Made by a program: the position numbers and the translations under genes. The notes below the pieces were generated by a model, which saw only the letters and a program-made list of their open reading frames with translations, was not told where the DNA came from and made no database searches. Positions 28,605 to 37,426 of a stretch of DNA of 64,000 bases are shown here, one piece after another. Numbering within the stretch: the stretch's first letter is position 1; each line of letters starts with the position of its first letter. Source of the stretch: CBDATB01 sp965199745 (GTDB lineage Bacteria; Bacteroidota; Bacteroidia; Cytophagales; Flammeovirgaceae); NCBI GenBank assembly GCA_965199745.1, contig CBDATB010000012.1:1-64000 (forward strand). The letters are read 5' to 3'.

Positions 28605-30056
28605 ATGAATGCGGATAAAGACACAGCAATACTTGAAGAATTTACCTCTTCCGAGTATAAATACGGTTTCGTCAGCGACATAGAGGCTGAAAGTGCTCCC
28701 AGAGGATTAAATGAAGATGTTATTAGATTTATTTCAAAAAAGAAAAATGAACCCGAATGGCTTACTGCATGGCGCTTGAAAGCCTATAAGGCCTGGTTAG
28801 TAATGAAAGAACCAGATTGGGCTAATGTCATTTACAGTAAAATTAACTACCAAGACGTCATTTATTATTCTGCTCCTAAACAAAAAGAAGCACCGAAATC
28901 CTTAAACGAAGTAGACCCTGAGCTATTGCGTACTTTTGAAAGGTTAGGAATTTCGCTAACAGAACAGAAAAGATTAACTGGTGTCGCAGTGGATGCAGTA
29001 ATGGATAGTGTATCGGTAGCCACTACTTTTAAAGAAAAACTAGGTGAGCTGGGTATTATCTTTTGCTCGTTTAGTGAAGCTGTTAAAGAGTACCCCGATC
29101 TAGTTAAAAAATATTTAGGTTCAGTTGTACCGATTACTGACAATTATTTCTCTGCCCTAAACGCTGCCGTCTTTAGTGACGGTTCATTTTGTTATATTCC
29201 TAAGGGTGTACACTGCCCGATGGAACTTTCTACCTATTTTAGAATTAATGCCGCTAATACCGGTCAATTTGAGAGAACACTTATTGTTGCAGATGAGGGC
29301 TCACATGTAAGTTATCTTGAAGGATGCACTGCTCCCCGAAGAGATGAAAATCAGCTACATGCGGCAGTAGTAGAAATCTACGCTGCTAAAGATGCAGAAG
29401 TAAAGTACTCCACAGTACAAAACTGGTATCCAGGCGATGAAAATGGAAAGGGAGGCATTTATAACTTTGTAACTAAAAGGGGGATATGTGCTGGCAATCA
29501 TGCCAAAATATCTTGGACACAAGTAGAAACTGGTTCGGCAGTAACGTGGAAATATCCAAGTTGCATTTTAAAAGGAGATTATTCAATCGGTGAGTTCTAT
29601 TCAGTGGCTGTAACTAATAATTTTCAACAAGCAGACACTGGTACAAAAATGATTCACTTAGGCAAAAATACTAAGAGCCGAATTGTTTCAAAGGGCGTTT
29701 CTGCTGGGAAGAGCCAGAACAGCTACCGAGGATTGGTCAAAGTAATGAAGCGGGCAAAAAACGCACGCAACTTTTCTCAGTGTGATTCGCTACTAATGGG
29801 TAATAAATGCGGTGCACACACCTTCCCGTATATTGAAGTAGATAATAAGTCGGCAACAGTAGAACACGAGGCTACTACCTCAAAAATTGGTGAAGATCAA
29901 ATTTTTTATTGTAACCAAAGGGGTATTGATACCGAGCAAGCCGTTGCGCTGATTGTTAATGGATATTGTAAAGAGGTACTCAATCAGTTACCGATGGAGT
30001 TTGCCGTAGAGGCACAAAAACTTCTGGAAATTAGTTTAGAGGGAAGTGTGGGCTAA
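28605..30056 (+). CDS. sufB: Fe-S cluster assembly scaffold SufB
   Basis: SufB, with SufC and SufD, forms the scaffold complex that builds iron-sulphur clusters in the cytoplasm. The 483-residue length is right. Conserved segments are GVHCPMELSTYFRINAANTG, the beta-helix core with SYLEGCTAPRRDENQLHAAV, SYRGLVKVMKRAKNARNFSQ, CDSLLMGNKCGAH and the C-terminal EHEATTSKIGEDQIFYCNQR followed by GIDTEQA. The start at 28605 is the first ATG of the frame. Unusually, no sufC, sufD or sufS follows: the next features are a decayed small ORF and minus-strand exbD genes, so the partners must be elsewhere. Confidence 0.96.
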   Translation: MNADKDTAILEEFTSSEYKYGFVSDIEAESAPRGLNEDVIRFISKKKNEPEWLTAWRLKAYKAWLVMKEPDWANVIYSKINYQDVIYYSAPKQKEAPKSLNEVDPELLRTFERLGISLTEQKRLTGVAVDAVMDSVSVATTFKEKLGELGIIFCSFSEAVKEYPDLVKKYLGSVVPITDNYFSALNAAVFSDGSFCYIPKGVHCPMELSTYFRINAANTGQFERTLIVADEGSHVSYLEGCTAPRRDENQLHAAVVEIYAAKDAEVKYSTVQNWYPGDENGKGGIYNFVTKRGICAGNHAKISWTQVETGSAVTWKYPSCILKGDYSIGEFYSVAVTNNFQQADTGTKMIHLGKNTKSRIVSKGVSAGKSQNSYRGLVKVMKRAKNARNFSQCDSLLMGNKCGAHTFPYIEVDNKSATVEHEATTSKIGEDQIFYCNQRGIDTEQAVALIVNGYCKEVLNQLPMEFAVEAQKLLEISLEGSVG

Positions 30057-30107
30057 TTTTGCGGCTAAATCATTATCAGCATAGCTTATTTATTCATAGA
30101 ATGACTT

Positions 30108-30495
<388 letters not shown>

Positions 30496-30549
30496 TTACT
30501 TTTACTTTTGTTTAATTTATACTAACTGCTATACTCAAATTGCTTACAA

Positions 30550-31017
30550 CTAATAAATATCATCACCACCCTGTACGCTTGAATAATTAACTTTCAGGGC
30601 GTTAGCTTTCCTGAGTTCTTGTCTTACATCAGAGACAATGCCCATTTTAGCTTTTCTATCTACTTTGAGAGACATAGTAATTTTATCTTTCTCCACTTCG
30701 TCGAGTTTAGCTTTTTCTTGCAAGACAAAATTGGGTATTTCCTTAGGTATGATTAGTACATCATTAACTTGTACTCTGGGTTCTCTACCATACCTATCAG
30801 TATCCTTTGGCTTACCTATGTAGATATAACTTATAAGTGATTTCTTCTCCAATTTCTGCAGTTGACTCGCACTAGGCAGTTTGTTTTCTACTAAAAGATC
30901 AGTTTCACGTAGTACTGTAGTTACCATAAAAAAGAATAGTAACATGAAGATAATATCCGGTAAAGCTGAGGTAGGAATCTCTTGGCTGGTGTTTGTTTTC
31001 TTTTTAAACTTAGACAT
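30550..31017 (-). CDS. ExbD/TolR family biopolymer transport protein (second copy)
   Basis: ExbD-type proteins have one N-terminal membrane helix and a periplasmic domain, and with ExbB they convert proton flow into mechanical energy for TonB-linked outer-membrane import. Here the helix PDIIFMLLFFFMVTTVL carries the conserved aspartate (LPDI) that takes part in proton transfer. Total length is 155. The cytoplasmic lead is MSKFKKKTNTSQEIPTSA. It is the last gene of the exbB-hypothetical-exbD-exbD series and differs from the upstream copy mainly in its shorter periplasmic domain. Confidence 0.92.
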   Translation of the reverse strand: MSKFKKKTNTSQEIPTSALPDIIFMLLFFFMVTTVLRETDLLVENKLPSASQLQKLEKKSLISYIYIGKPKDTDRYGREPRVQVNDVLIIPKEIPNFVLQEKAKLDEVEKDKITMSLKVDRKAKMGIVSDVRQELRKANALKVNYSSVQGGDDIY

Positions 31018-31225
31018 ATTTGATAAATTTTAGTAAGTTTTACTGTGAAGTACCTGCCCACAACAGAGCCGTTAGGTTGAGTTTGGAGCTTGTAGACGTA
31101 CACCCATTTGTTTTTTGATCCGATTGACTCATTACGTTTCACAAACACGCTTTAGTACAAAGATAGCACACGAGGCTCGCACGCCATCTGTATTCTGATA
31201 AATGTTTTTACAATTTATTTTTAAT

Positions 31226-31786
31226 CTACAGTCCGCTAATATCTGTTGGCTCCGCATCTGATATTTGTATAGGATATGCTTTTCTAGCCCTATCGTACAT
31301 AGCCTTTTGGTCAGGGTTTTTTTTATCCAAACTATTGTATTGCTCTAAGCTAATTCCCAGATATTCTGCTCTGAGTTCATGATAGGCCCGCTTCAAATCA
31401 TCATACACGCCCACATAAGTTTCATAGCTAGTACCTCTGTCTGTTTTTAGGGATACAACTGCTTTTTGAGGGCTTTCAGAGGACTTAGGGTCTGTACCAT
31501 TATTATTCACAAATTCTTTGACTTTCTCTGTAAGAGAGTTAATATCATATAAGGGGCTACCCTCCACCAACAGACGATTTTGAGAATTAACTAATATATT
31601 AAAAATATTTTTCTCTTTAAGTTTCACTTCGTCTGGCTCCTCATCTGGGGGCAAGAGTACAGCAATTCCTTTGTCAGAAGCGATAGTGGTTGTTACTAGA
31701 AAGAATACAAGTAACAAAAAAGCGATATCTGCCATTGAACTGGCATTAACTTCGGTAGATTGCCTATTTTTCTTTTTAATTATCAT
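31226..31786 (-). CDS. ExbD/TolR family biopolymer transport protein (first copy)
   Basis: A 186-residue ExbD paralogue. The cytoplasmic start MIIKKKNRQSTEVNASSMAD leads into the helix IAFLLLVFFLVTTTIASDKG, with the conserved aspartate in MADIAF. The periplasmic domain begins IAVLLPPDEEPDEVK and is longer than that of the second copy. Its stop is directly preceded by the other genes of the operon: the gene starts at 31786, exactly where the 114-residue membrane protein ends. Two ExbD proteins per ExbB is a common Bacteroidota arrangement. Confidence 0.92.
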   Translation of the reverse strand: MIIKKKNRQSTEVNASSMADIAFLLLVFFLVTTTIASDKGIAVLLPPDEEPDEVKLKEKNIFNILVNSQNRLLVEGSPLYDINSLTEKVKEFVNNNGTDPKSSESPQKAVVSLKTDRGTSYETYVGVYDDLKRAYHELRAEYLGISLEQYNSLDKKNPDQKAMYDRARKAYPIQISDAEPTDISGL

Positions 31787-32131
31787 TTATTTTATCAGGT
31801 TAGTAATCCAATTGACAATTATACCTAAAATACCTAACACGATCATAATATAGGTCATTATTAACGCTGCACCAATTCCCCTAATTGTTCCTGGGGAAAC
31901 AGCGGCTACCGACTTGACATTGGCAAAAGTAACCGCGTCAGATAAGGTATAGCCTACCATGAAAATTACTGCTACAATAGTCAGAGAGATAAGGGAGCGA
32001 ACAAATATTTTAGGTTTGCTAAAACAACTCATAATAAAGCCGATGACTATGCTCAAAGCACAAATACCAATCAATAGGTAGGTTAGCGGTATTACGTAAT
32101 TTACAAAAATCTCTACTACAAATTCTGACAT
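31787..32131 (-). CDS. Small membrane protein of the exb cluster
   Basis: A 114-residue hydrophobic protein with about three membrane helices (VIPLTYLLIGICALSIVIGF, LISLTIVAVIFMVGYTL, ALIMTYIMIVLGILGIIVNW). I do not recognise it as a named family, but a protein of this size and topology regularly lies between exbB and exbD in Bacteroidota and is probably an accessory part of the energising complex. It abuts exbD with no spacing, supporting cotranslation. Confidence 0.75.
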   Translation of the reverse strand: MSEFVVEIFVNYVIPLTYLLIGICALSIVIGFIMSCFSKPKIFVRSLISLTIVAVIFMVGYTLSDAVTFANVKSVAAVSPGTIRGIGAALIMTYIMIVLGILGIIVNWITNLIK

Positions 32132-32164
32132 AACACAATTAATTTATTGATATTTTTAATTTAA

Positions 32165-32995
32165 TTACTCTTTTGTTTCTTTGTGGCGAACCAGTACATC
32201 TACCAAAGAGATAGAAGCGTTCTCCATTTGATTTACGATTGCATCTATTTTAGCAATACAATAGTTGTAAAATATTTGCAGAATAATAGCCACTATCAAC
32301 CCACCTACAGTGGTAAGCAGGGCTATTTTTATGCCTCCTGCTACTAATGAGGGAGAAATATCACCTGCTGCTTCAATAGCATCAAAAGCACCAATCATGC
32401 CGATTACAGTACCCATAAAGCCTAGCATAGGGGCTAAAGAGATAAAAAGTGATATCCAGACCAAACCTCTTTCTAGTCTGCCCATTTCTACAGATCCGTA
32501 AGAAACGATAGATTTTTCTACCATTTCAATACTTTCTGAATAGCGCATCAGCCCCTGTGTAAAAATAGAGGCAACAGGTCCTCTGGTGGCTTTTGTTACA
32601 TCTACAGCACTGTTTACGCCACCATCCTCTAAAGCTTTCTTTACATTGCCCAACAATTTCTCTTCATTGACGCTAGCCAAATTTAAAGTAATAATTCTCT
32701 CTATAGCGATGGCGAGTCCGAGGATAAGACAAATTAGTACTGGAGCCATGAATGTAGGGTCTCCCTCAATAAATTTGTCTTTGATCCATTGATGACCAAT
32801 AGATTCTTCTTCTTCCCTGCCTTCTTCTAACGATGTGAGGGTAGAATTTTGCTCAGTATCAGTGCCTTCATCACCAACTATGGAAGAGTCTGCTACCTCA
32901 GTGTTTGTGGTGTCATACTCTTCATCCTGGGCATAGACACTAGGTCCGAGAGTAAGTACGCAAGCTAAAAATAAGGACGTCAATACGCGTTTCAT
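32165..32995 (-). CDS. MotA/TolQ/ExbB proton channel family protein
   Basis: A 276-residue ExbB-type channel protein with an N-terminal signal-like helix (MKRVLTSLFLACVLTLGPSV), an acidic periplasmic stretch of about 40 residues, and then the three ExbB/TolQ helices. The conserved GLVWISLFISLAPMLGFMGT and VIGMIGAFDAI segments and the final helix with ALLTTVGGLIVAIILQIFYN identify the family, including the TxxGL-type threonine region of the proton path. It is the first gene of the exb operon and lies just downstream of a tRNA gene. The acidic, signal-bearing N-terminus is a usual Bacteroidota extension. Confidence 0.93.
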   Translation of the reverse strand: MKRVLTSLFLACVLTLGPSVYAQDEEYDTTNTEVADSSIVGDEGTDTEQNSTLTSLEEGREEEESIGHQWIKDKFIEGDPTFMAPVLICLILGLAIAIERIITLNLASVNEEKLLGNVKKALEDGGVNSAVDVTKATRGPVASIFTQGLMRYSESIEMVEKSIVSYGSVEMGRLERGLVWISLFISLAPMLGFMGTVIGMIGAFDAIEAAGDISPSLVAGGIKIALLTTVGGLIVAIILQIFYNYCIAKIDAIVNQMENASISLVDVLVRHKETKE

Positions 32996-33049
32996 AAGTA
33001 TGGGTTTTTTGTTATGTAAAATGTTTTAAAAAAAAGTAAGTTGAGATTT

Positions 33050-33140
33050 TGGCGGAGAGAAAGGGATTCGAACCCTTGGTACTCTGTTGGAGTACATCCG
33101 CTTTCCAGGCGGATACCTTCAGCCACTCGGCCACCTCTCC
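33050..33140 (-). tRNA. tRNA-Ser (GGA anticodon)
   Basis: The minus strand from 33140 reads GGAGAGGTGGCCGAGTGGC, the usual class II tRNA start. The anticodon stem-loop TCCGC-CTGGAAA-GCGGA gives GGA (codons UCC/UCU). A long variable arm typical of serine tRNAs follows, then the T-arm AAGGG-TTCGAAT-CCCTT, and the acceptor strand closes the GGAGAGG pairing with one G-T. The discriminator is G, and CCA is encoded in the DNA (33050-33052). It is in the same orientation as exbB, which follows. Confidence 0.95.
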
Positions 33141-33607
33141 ATAAGCGAATACGCAGGCGGTTAATTACGGACTGGCTGTTCACGCTGAGGTTCTGTATAG
33201 ACTCAGGGTTCTCACAAGCCTGCCCAACAGCAATATTCTTCTTCACTCTTGTCTAGCGTCCGATTTAATCCACAAAAGATAATCTCGTAAAAGTAGACAA
33301 AAGTTTTAAAAAAAAAAAAAATACAAAAACTTTGTTCCTTATGCGCCGGCGTAAATAAGGTGATTGGCATATACTCCATTACACAAAGTCTACTTGACGT
33401 GTGGGCGTATGAGTTAAAATAGGTTACAAAAAAAATTACTTCATTTTAAATACTCAAGTATTCTTTGAAATTAGTGCGAATGCATATTATCTTTGCTAGG
33501 GTACGTTATGTAATGACAAAAATTATCTTGTCAACTTTGTGAGAAGCATTCTCTTTAAAGGACAGAACAATCATTTATTATTCTGTAAGTGTTAACGATA
33601 CAAAATT
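33141..33607. other. Intergenic region upstream of tRNA-Ser and of the TerB-like gene
   Basis: No gene is seen in these 467 bases. On the minus strand TTTTG (33298-33302) followed 16 bases later by TATCTTTTG (33273-33281) is close to the Bacteroidota -33/-7 pair and could be the tRNA promoter, giving a leader of about 130 bases. A 13-base A run lies near 33307. The plus-strand TerB-like gene would need a promoter in the right half of the region; I see no clear one. Confidence 0.4.
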
Positions 33608-34066
33608 ATGATCGAAGCTGATAACCTATGGGAAAATTTGCGAAACACATTAAGAACCTCATTGTCCTTAGAACTAAACGACAAGCAGCTAAAGACTCTT
33701 TACTTTATTTATACTGCCTACAAGCTAGCTGCTGCGGACGGTTTGGCAAAAGAAGAGATTGAAAAAATAAAGAAACAAACTAAAAAGCTAATCGGTCCGA
33801 AAAGCTTTGTACCCATATTCAATGTATTTTACAAATATTTAAAATACCTCAGTAATACAGATATTGTTAATCTTTCTTCCTATCTAATAAACACACTTAG
33901 CTCAAAAGAAATAGATATTATTGTTAGAAACACTACAGAAATACTAAGTGGCGATAATGAGATTTCGCAAAAAGAAGAAGAAGGACTGACGTCATATTTA
34001 CCACAAAATACTGTTTTATCTGTTATGACACTATGGAATAAGAAACTGAAACAAAAAAAGCTATAG
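33608..34066 (+). CDS. TerB-like helical protein
   Basis: A 152-residue, all-helical, soluble protein. Two segments with acidic loops (KLAAADGLAKEEIEKIK and LSGDNEISQKEEEGL) have the spacing of the TerB/DjlA-type helical fold, in which paired acidic loops bind a metal. The TerB family is linked to tellurite resistance and stress membrane complexes, but this protein has no fused domain and the genomic context gives no role. The start at 33608 is the first ATG of the frame. It is convergent with the methyltransferase gene, with 20 bases between. Confidence 0.5.
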   Translation: MIEADNLWENLRNTLRTSLSLELNDKQLKTLYFIYTAYKLAAADGLAKEEIEKIKKQTKKLIGPKSFVPIFNVFYKYLKYLSNTDIVNLSSYLINTLSSKEIDIIVRNTTEILSGDNEISQKEEEGLTSYLPQNTVLSVMTLWNKKLKQKKL

Positions 34067-34086
34067 AAATTTATAAAACAGAATCG

Positions 34087-34674
34087 CTATGCTTTTTCTA
34101 GTACATAAGTAACTTGGCGGAAAAAGAAAAACAAATTACTATAAGTTGCCTCTTTCACTACTAATTTTTGTTGTGCCAATACCTGTCGCCAGGCTGTGTC
34201 GGTCTTGTTTGTATGAGGATGGCTGACAAACTCCATATTCATTAAACTATCGGCAAAAAAGGTAAGATATTTTTGAAAGGTATTCTTAAAAATATCTTCG
34301 ATGATAATGATTTTTTTGCCCACCCTACGAGCTTCCACAATAATTTTTTCGGGATTGGGTGTGTGGTGCAATACCGTCAATAGTAGCACTATATCAAAAG
34401 CCTCATTTTCAAATGGCAACGTTTGGCCATCATAAATTATTGGTTCTACTGTTGGGGTCATGCTTGCATCAATAATATCGAGTGCTACGGGTGCAAAGCC
34501 TTTTTGCTGCAAAGCCATACAGACTGTTCCTAATCCACTACCAATTTCTAAAATCTGATCGTCAGGCTGAAAAAATGCTTGAATACGTCCTAGTTTCTGT
34601 TGAGCATCCCAGAGCCATAGTTTAAAAATCAAGCGGCGAAAAAAAGAAAGAGAATGAAAAAAGTGAAGAGACAT
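34087..34674 (-). CDS. Class I SAM-dependent methyltransferase
   Basis: A 195-residue Rossmann-fold methyltransferase. Motif I is ILEIGSGLGTVCMAL, followed by an acidic loop VALDIIDAS (motif II) and FDIVLLLTVLHHTPNPEKI (motif IV/post-IV, Methyltransf_11 type). The substrate is not predictable; it could be a small molecule or lipid. The N-terminal region is basic and aromatic (FFHSLSFFRRLIFKLWLWDA), which may bind membrane. It is 25 bases downstream of the gamma-glutamyltransferase gene. Confidence 0.88.
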   Translation of the reverse strand: MSLHFFHSLSFFRRLIFKLWLWDAQQKLGRIQAFFQPDDQILEIGSGLGTVCMALQQKGFAPVALDIIDASMTPTVEPIIYDGQTLPFENEAFDIVLLLTVLHHTPNPEKIIVEARRVGKKIIIIEDIFKNTFQKYLTFFADSLMNMEFVSHPHTNKTDTAWRQVLAQQKLVVKEATYSNLFFFFRQVTYVLEKA

Positions 34675-34699
34675 GAGTTTTGCTTAATAAAAGTATATT

Positions 34700-36403
34700 C
34701 TAGTATCCCTTTGCCGTATCATCGCCACGCGTATAATCTGCTGCTCCTTCGAGGTTGCCATGCGGTGTAACCAGGATGGCATCTACACGACCAAGTTTAG
34801 CTGTATAGTCAATTAAATGGCCAAGGCTTTTGAGCTTACTTTCCACTGCTGTATCAAGTGCACCTTCTTCCACAATAATTTTATCGGGCAGCCATTGTGA
34901 ATGCACCTTTTTGGCATTTACTGCCTCTTGCATAGTCATTTTATAATCTATGACATTTACAATAGTTTGATAAACTGAAGTGATAATTGTAGACCCGCCG
35001 GGTGTACCTAAAACCATCAATAACTTACCATCCTTCTCTACTATGGTAGGTGTCATACTGCTGAGCATACGCTTTTCAGGTTCAATTGCATTGGCTTGAC
35101 CTCCTACCAAACCAAATTGATTGGGAATGCCGGGCTTGACACTGAAGTCGTCCATTTCATTATTAAGGAAAAAACCGCCTCCTTTTACGAGTACTTTAGA
35201 ACCAAAACCCCCATTCAGTGTGGTGGTAATAGCTATGGCATTGCCATCTTTATCGACGATAGAAAAATGAGTGGTTTCAAAGCTTTCAATCACTTCTACC
35301 ACACCTGCTTTGATCTCTTGTGAAGAAGTCTTTTGGTCTGTACGAATGTCTTTGATTCTTTCTTTGATATATTCATCACTCAATAGCATTTTTAACGGAA
35401 CTTCATAAAAATCATTATCACCTAAGTGCGTGGCACGGTCTGCAAAAATGCGGCGTTCGAGTTCTGTCATCAGGTGTACTGTTTCGGACGAATTATGTGG
35501 AAATTGACCCAATTTGAATGACTCTGAGCCCTTCAGTAATTGAAGTAAAGCCACACCACCGCTTGACGGCGGAGGCATACTGATAATTTTATGTCCTTTA
35601 TATATAGCAATCATTGGTTTGCGCCAGACTGACTGATACGCGTTGAGGTCTTTTTGTGTAATAATTCCTCCACAGGCATTCATCATTTTGATAATCAATT
35701 CAGCAGTTTCACCCTGATAAAAGCCTTCCTTACCTTTGTCTCTGATTCGTGTGAGTGTTTGGGCCAGATCGTGATGGTAGAGCGTATCGCCATCTTGCCA
35801 GAGGCTATCTTGGACAAGGTGAGGTTTTGTGTCATTCAGTCGAATAAAATCTTGGCGGTAGCGGTTTAGTTTTTTGACTTCATTACGTGTTAAGGGAATG
35901 CCGTTTTTGGCTAGATCTATGGCAGGCTGTACCAGTTGCGAGAAGTCTAAAGTGCCAAATTTCTCATGTATGCTTGCCATTCCATCTACGGATCCGGGTA
36001 CTCCTACCGCTAGGCAATTTTCACGACTGAGCATTTTGATGGGATTACCCGATGCATCAAGGTACATATTGTGCTGTGCCTTTTTGGGTGCTTTTTCTCT
36101 AAAATCGAGTACATAGATACTTCCATCTGCTTTTCTACTCACCATAAAACCCCCACCGCCCACATTGCCGGCAGAAGGATACACTACAGCTAAGGCAAAT
36201 TGTACGGCAACCGCTGCATCAAAAGCATTACCACCTTTCTTAAGAATTTCCACCCCTACTTGTGAGGCCAAAGGATGTGCTGAAACAACCATACCATTAC
36301 TGCTAATCAGCCCTCTATCTCTTTTTAACTCTTTAACTACTTGCTGATCGCACGAAGGGCAGCATATGATTAGGAAACAAAATGCAATTATTTTTTTACA
36401 CAT
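34700..36403 (-). CDS. ggt: Gamma-glutamyltransferase (lipoprotein)
   Basis: An N-terminal-nucleophile hydrolase that cleaves glutathione and transfers gamma-glutamyl groups. The precursor is 567 residues. The signal peptide ends in lipobox CCPSC, so it should be lipid-anchored. The self-cleavage site with the catalytic threonine is ETTHFSIVDKDGNAIAITTT (T in TTHFS). Substrate-binding motifs are NNEMDDFS and SSMTPTIV, followed by GTPGGSTIITSV. All catalytic residues appear present, so it should mature into two subunits in the periplasm. Confidence 0.95.
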   Translation of the reverse strand: MCKKIIAFCFLIICCPSCDQQVVKELKRDRGLISSNGMVVSAHPLASQVGVEILKKGGNAFDAAVAVQFALAVVYPSAGNVGGGGFMVSRKADGSIYVLDFREKAPKKAQHNMYLDASGNPIKMLSRENCLAVGVPGSVDGMASIHEKFGTLDFSQLVQPAIDLAKNGIPLTRNEVKKLNRYRQDFIRLNDTKPHLVQDSLWQDGDTLYHHDLAQTLTRIRDKGKEGFYQGETAELIIKMMNACGGIITQKDLNAYQSVWRKPMIAIYKGHKIISMPPPSSGGVALLQLLKGSESFKLGQFPHNSSETVHLMTELERRIFADRATHLGDNDFYEVPLKMLLSDEYIKERIKDIRTDQKTSSQEIKAGVVEVIESFETTHFSIVDKDGNAIAITTTLNGGFGSKVLVKGGGFFLNNEMDDFSVKPGIPNQFGLVGGQANAIEPEKRMLSSMTPTIVEKDGKLLMVLGTPGGSTIITSVYQTIVNVIDYKMTMQEAVNAKKVHSQWLPDKIIVEEGALDTAVESKLKSLGHLIDYTAKLGRVDAILVTPHGNLEGAADYTRGDDTAKGY

Positions 36404-36625
36404 ATTTTCTTTGATTAAACGAATAAGAAGACATTAAAGATATTCAACAGTAATTGATTTTTACTCAAAAAACAAAGGGTGGCAAAATTAAATTATCAGC
36501 GAGCGACAAAGTAAAACCTTGGAAAGTCCGTAGCTCTCGGACACTGAGAGACCACTCAATTTATATCATATGTTTTCTAACAATTTAGCTAAATGCTGTG
36601 GAGACATATAAATGTTATGAGCATC

Positions 36626-37426
36626 TTAGCCTTTGTTAGTAGTATTTGCTACTTTCATCTTTCGAAAATTTTTAAGTATTCTTATGTATTGCCCCCAGCT
36701 TGGAGTAGTATATGAATTACCCTGTTCTTGCGGGAGAGCATTCTCAAAGAAGGTTTCAAAATTTTCTAAAACATTGACCAATCCTTTTGAGGATTTTCTC
36801 CATAATTCAGCACAATTAAAAGATACTGTTTCTCTCAAATTTTCTTTTAATACTATTGGAATAGTTTCTTTAAATATGATTTCACCTGTATCAATATGTT
36901 TATCTATTTTATGGATAGTATAACCAGTAATACTTGAATTATTATAAATCTGCCATATTATACTGTGAGCATTTTGATAAGCGGGTAATTCTTCGTGATG
37001 AGTGTTAATCATCCCGAATTTTGGAACAGAGAAAACTCTTTTCCCAATATATCCATTACCTAAACTAAGACCAATATCAGCTTTATTACTACTAAAGAAT
37101 TCGACAGTTTGAGAACAGTTGATATTTGGCGTTATATATAAAGGTATATTGTGCATCTTACACAAATCCTCAATAGGTTCTATTTTCAGGAATTTTGAGA
37201 CATCATCAGAGTACCATTTTCTCATTCTAATTCCATTTAAAGCACCGAGTAAACCTATCTTAGTGGTCTTATTTATTTTTCTTTTGTAATATTTTTTTTT
37301 GTTGCTAACAAAGCCCTGACTTAGGACTACTGCCTTCACCTTAATCATTTTTGATTTAACTAATTCAACTAATTGTACTGATGCCAGACCTTTTTCAGAA
37401 CTCGTCAGGATGATGACTTCAATCAT
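36626..37426 (-). CDS. Formyltransferase family protein
   Basis: A 266-residue protein with the methionyl-tRNA-formyltransferase fold. The catalytic region reads FGMINTHHEELPAYQNAHSI (Asn-x-His core in place of the more usual N-H-x-SLLP), and the distal aspartate lies in KIDKHIDTGEIIF. Such enzymes in glycan loci use formyltetrahydrofolate to formylate amino sugars such as 4-amino-4,6-dideoxy sugars. It overlaps the deacetylase upstream by four bases. The broken gene at 10550-11342 is of the same kind and lies beside a deacetylase as well. Confidence 0.85.
   Translation of the reverse strand: MIEVIILTSSEKGLASVQLVELVKSKMIKVKAVVLSQGFVSNKKKYYKRKINKTTKIGLLGALNGIRMRKWYSDDVSKFLKIEPIEDLCKMHNIPLYITPNINCSQTVEFFSSNKADIGLSLGNGYIGKRVFSVPKFGMINTHHEELPAYQNAHSIIWQIYNNSSITGYTIHKIDKHIDTGEIIFKETIPIVLKENLRETVSFNCAELWRKSSKGLVNVLENFETFFENALPQEQGNSYTTPSWGQYIRILKNFRKMKVANTTNKG

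Noticed and set aside
30921..31148. 75-residue minus-strand ORF between the two exbD genes
   Set aside because: It overlaps the start of the second exbD in a different frame and has no family match that I can recognise. A TATCTTTG box at 31158-31165 nearby could be a promoter for exbD, but no -33 element fits.
32992..33246. 84-residue minus-strand ORF across the tRNA-Ser gene
   Set aside because: It is read through the tRNA sequence and is a by-product of it.
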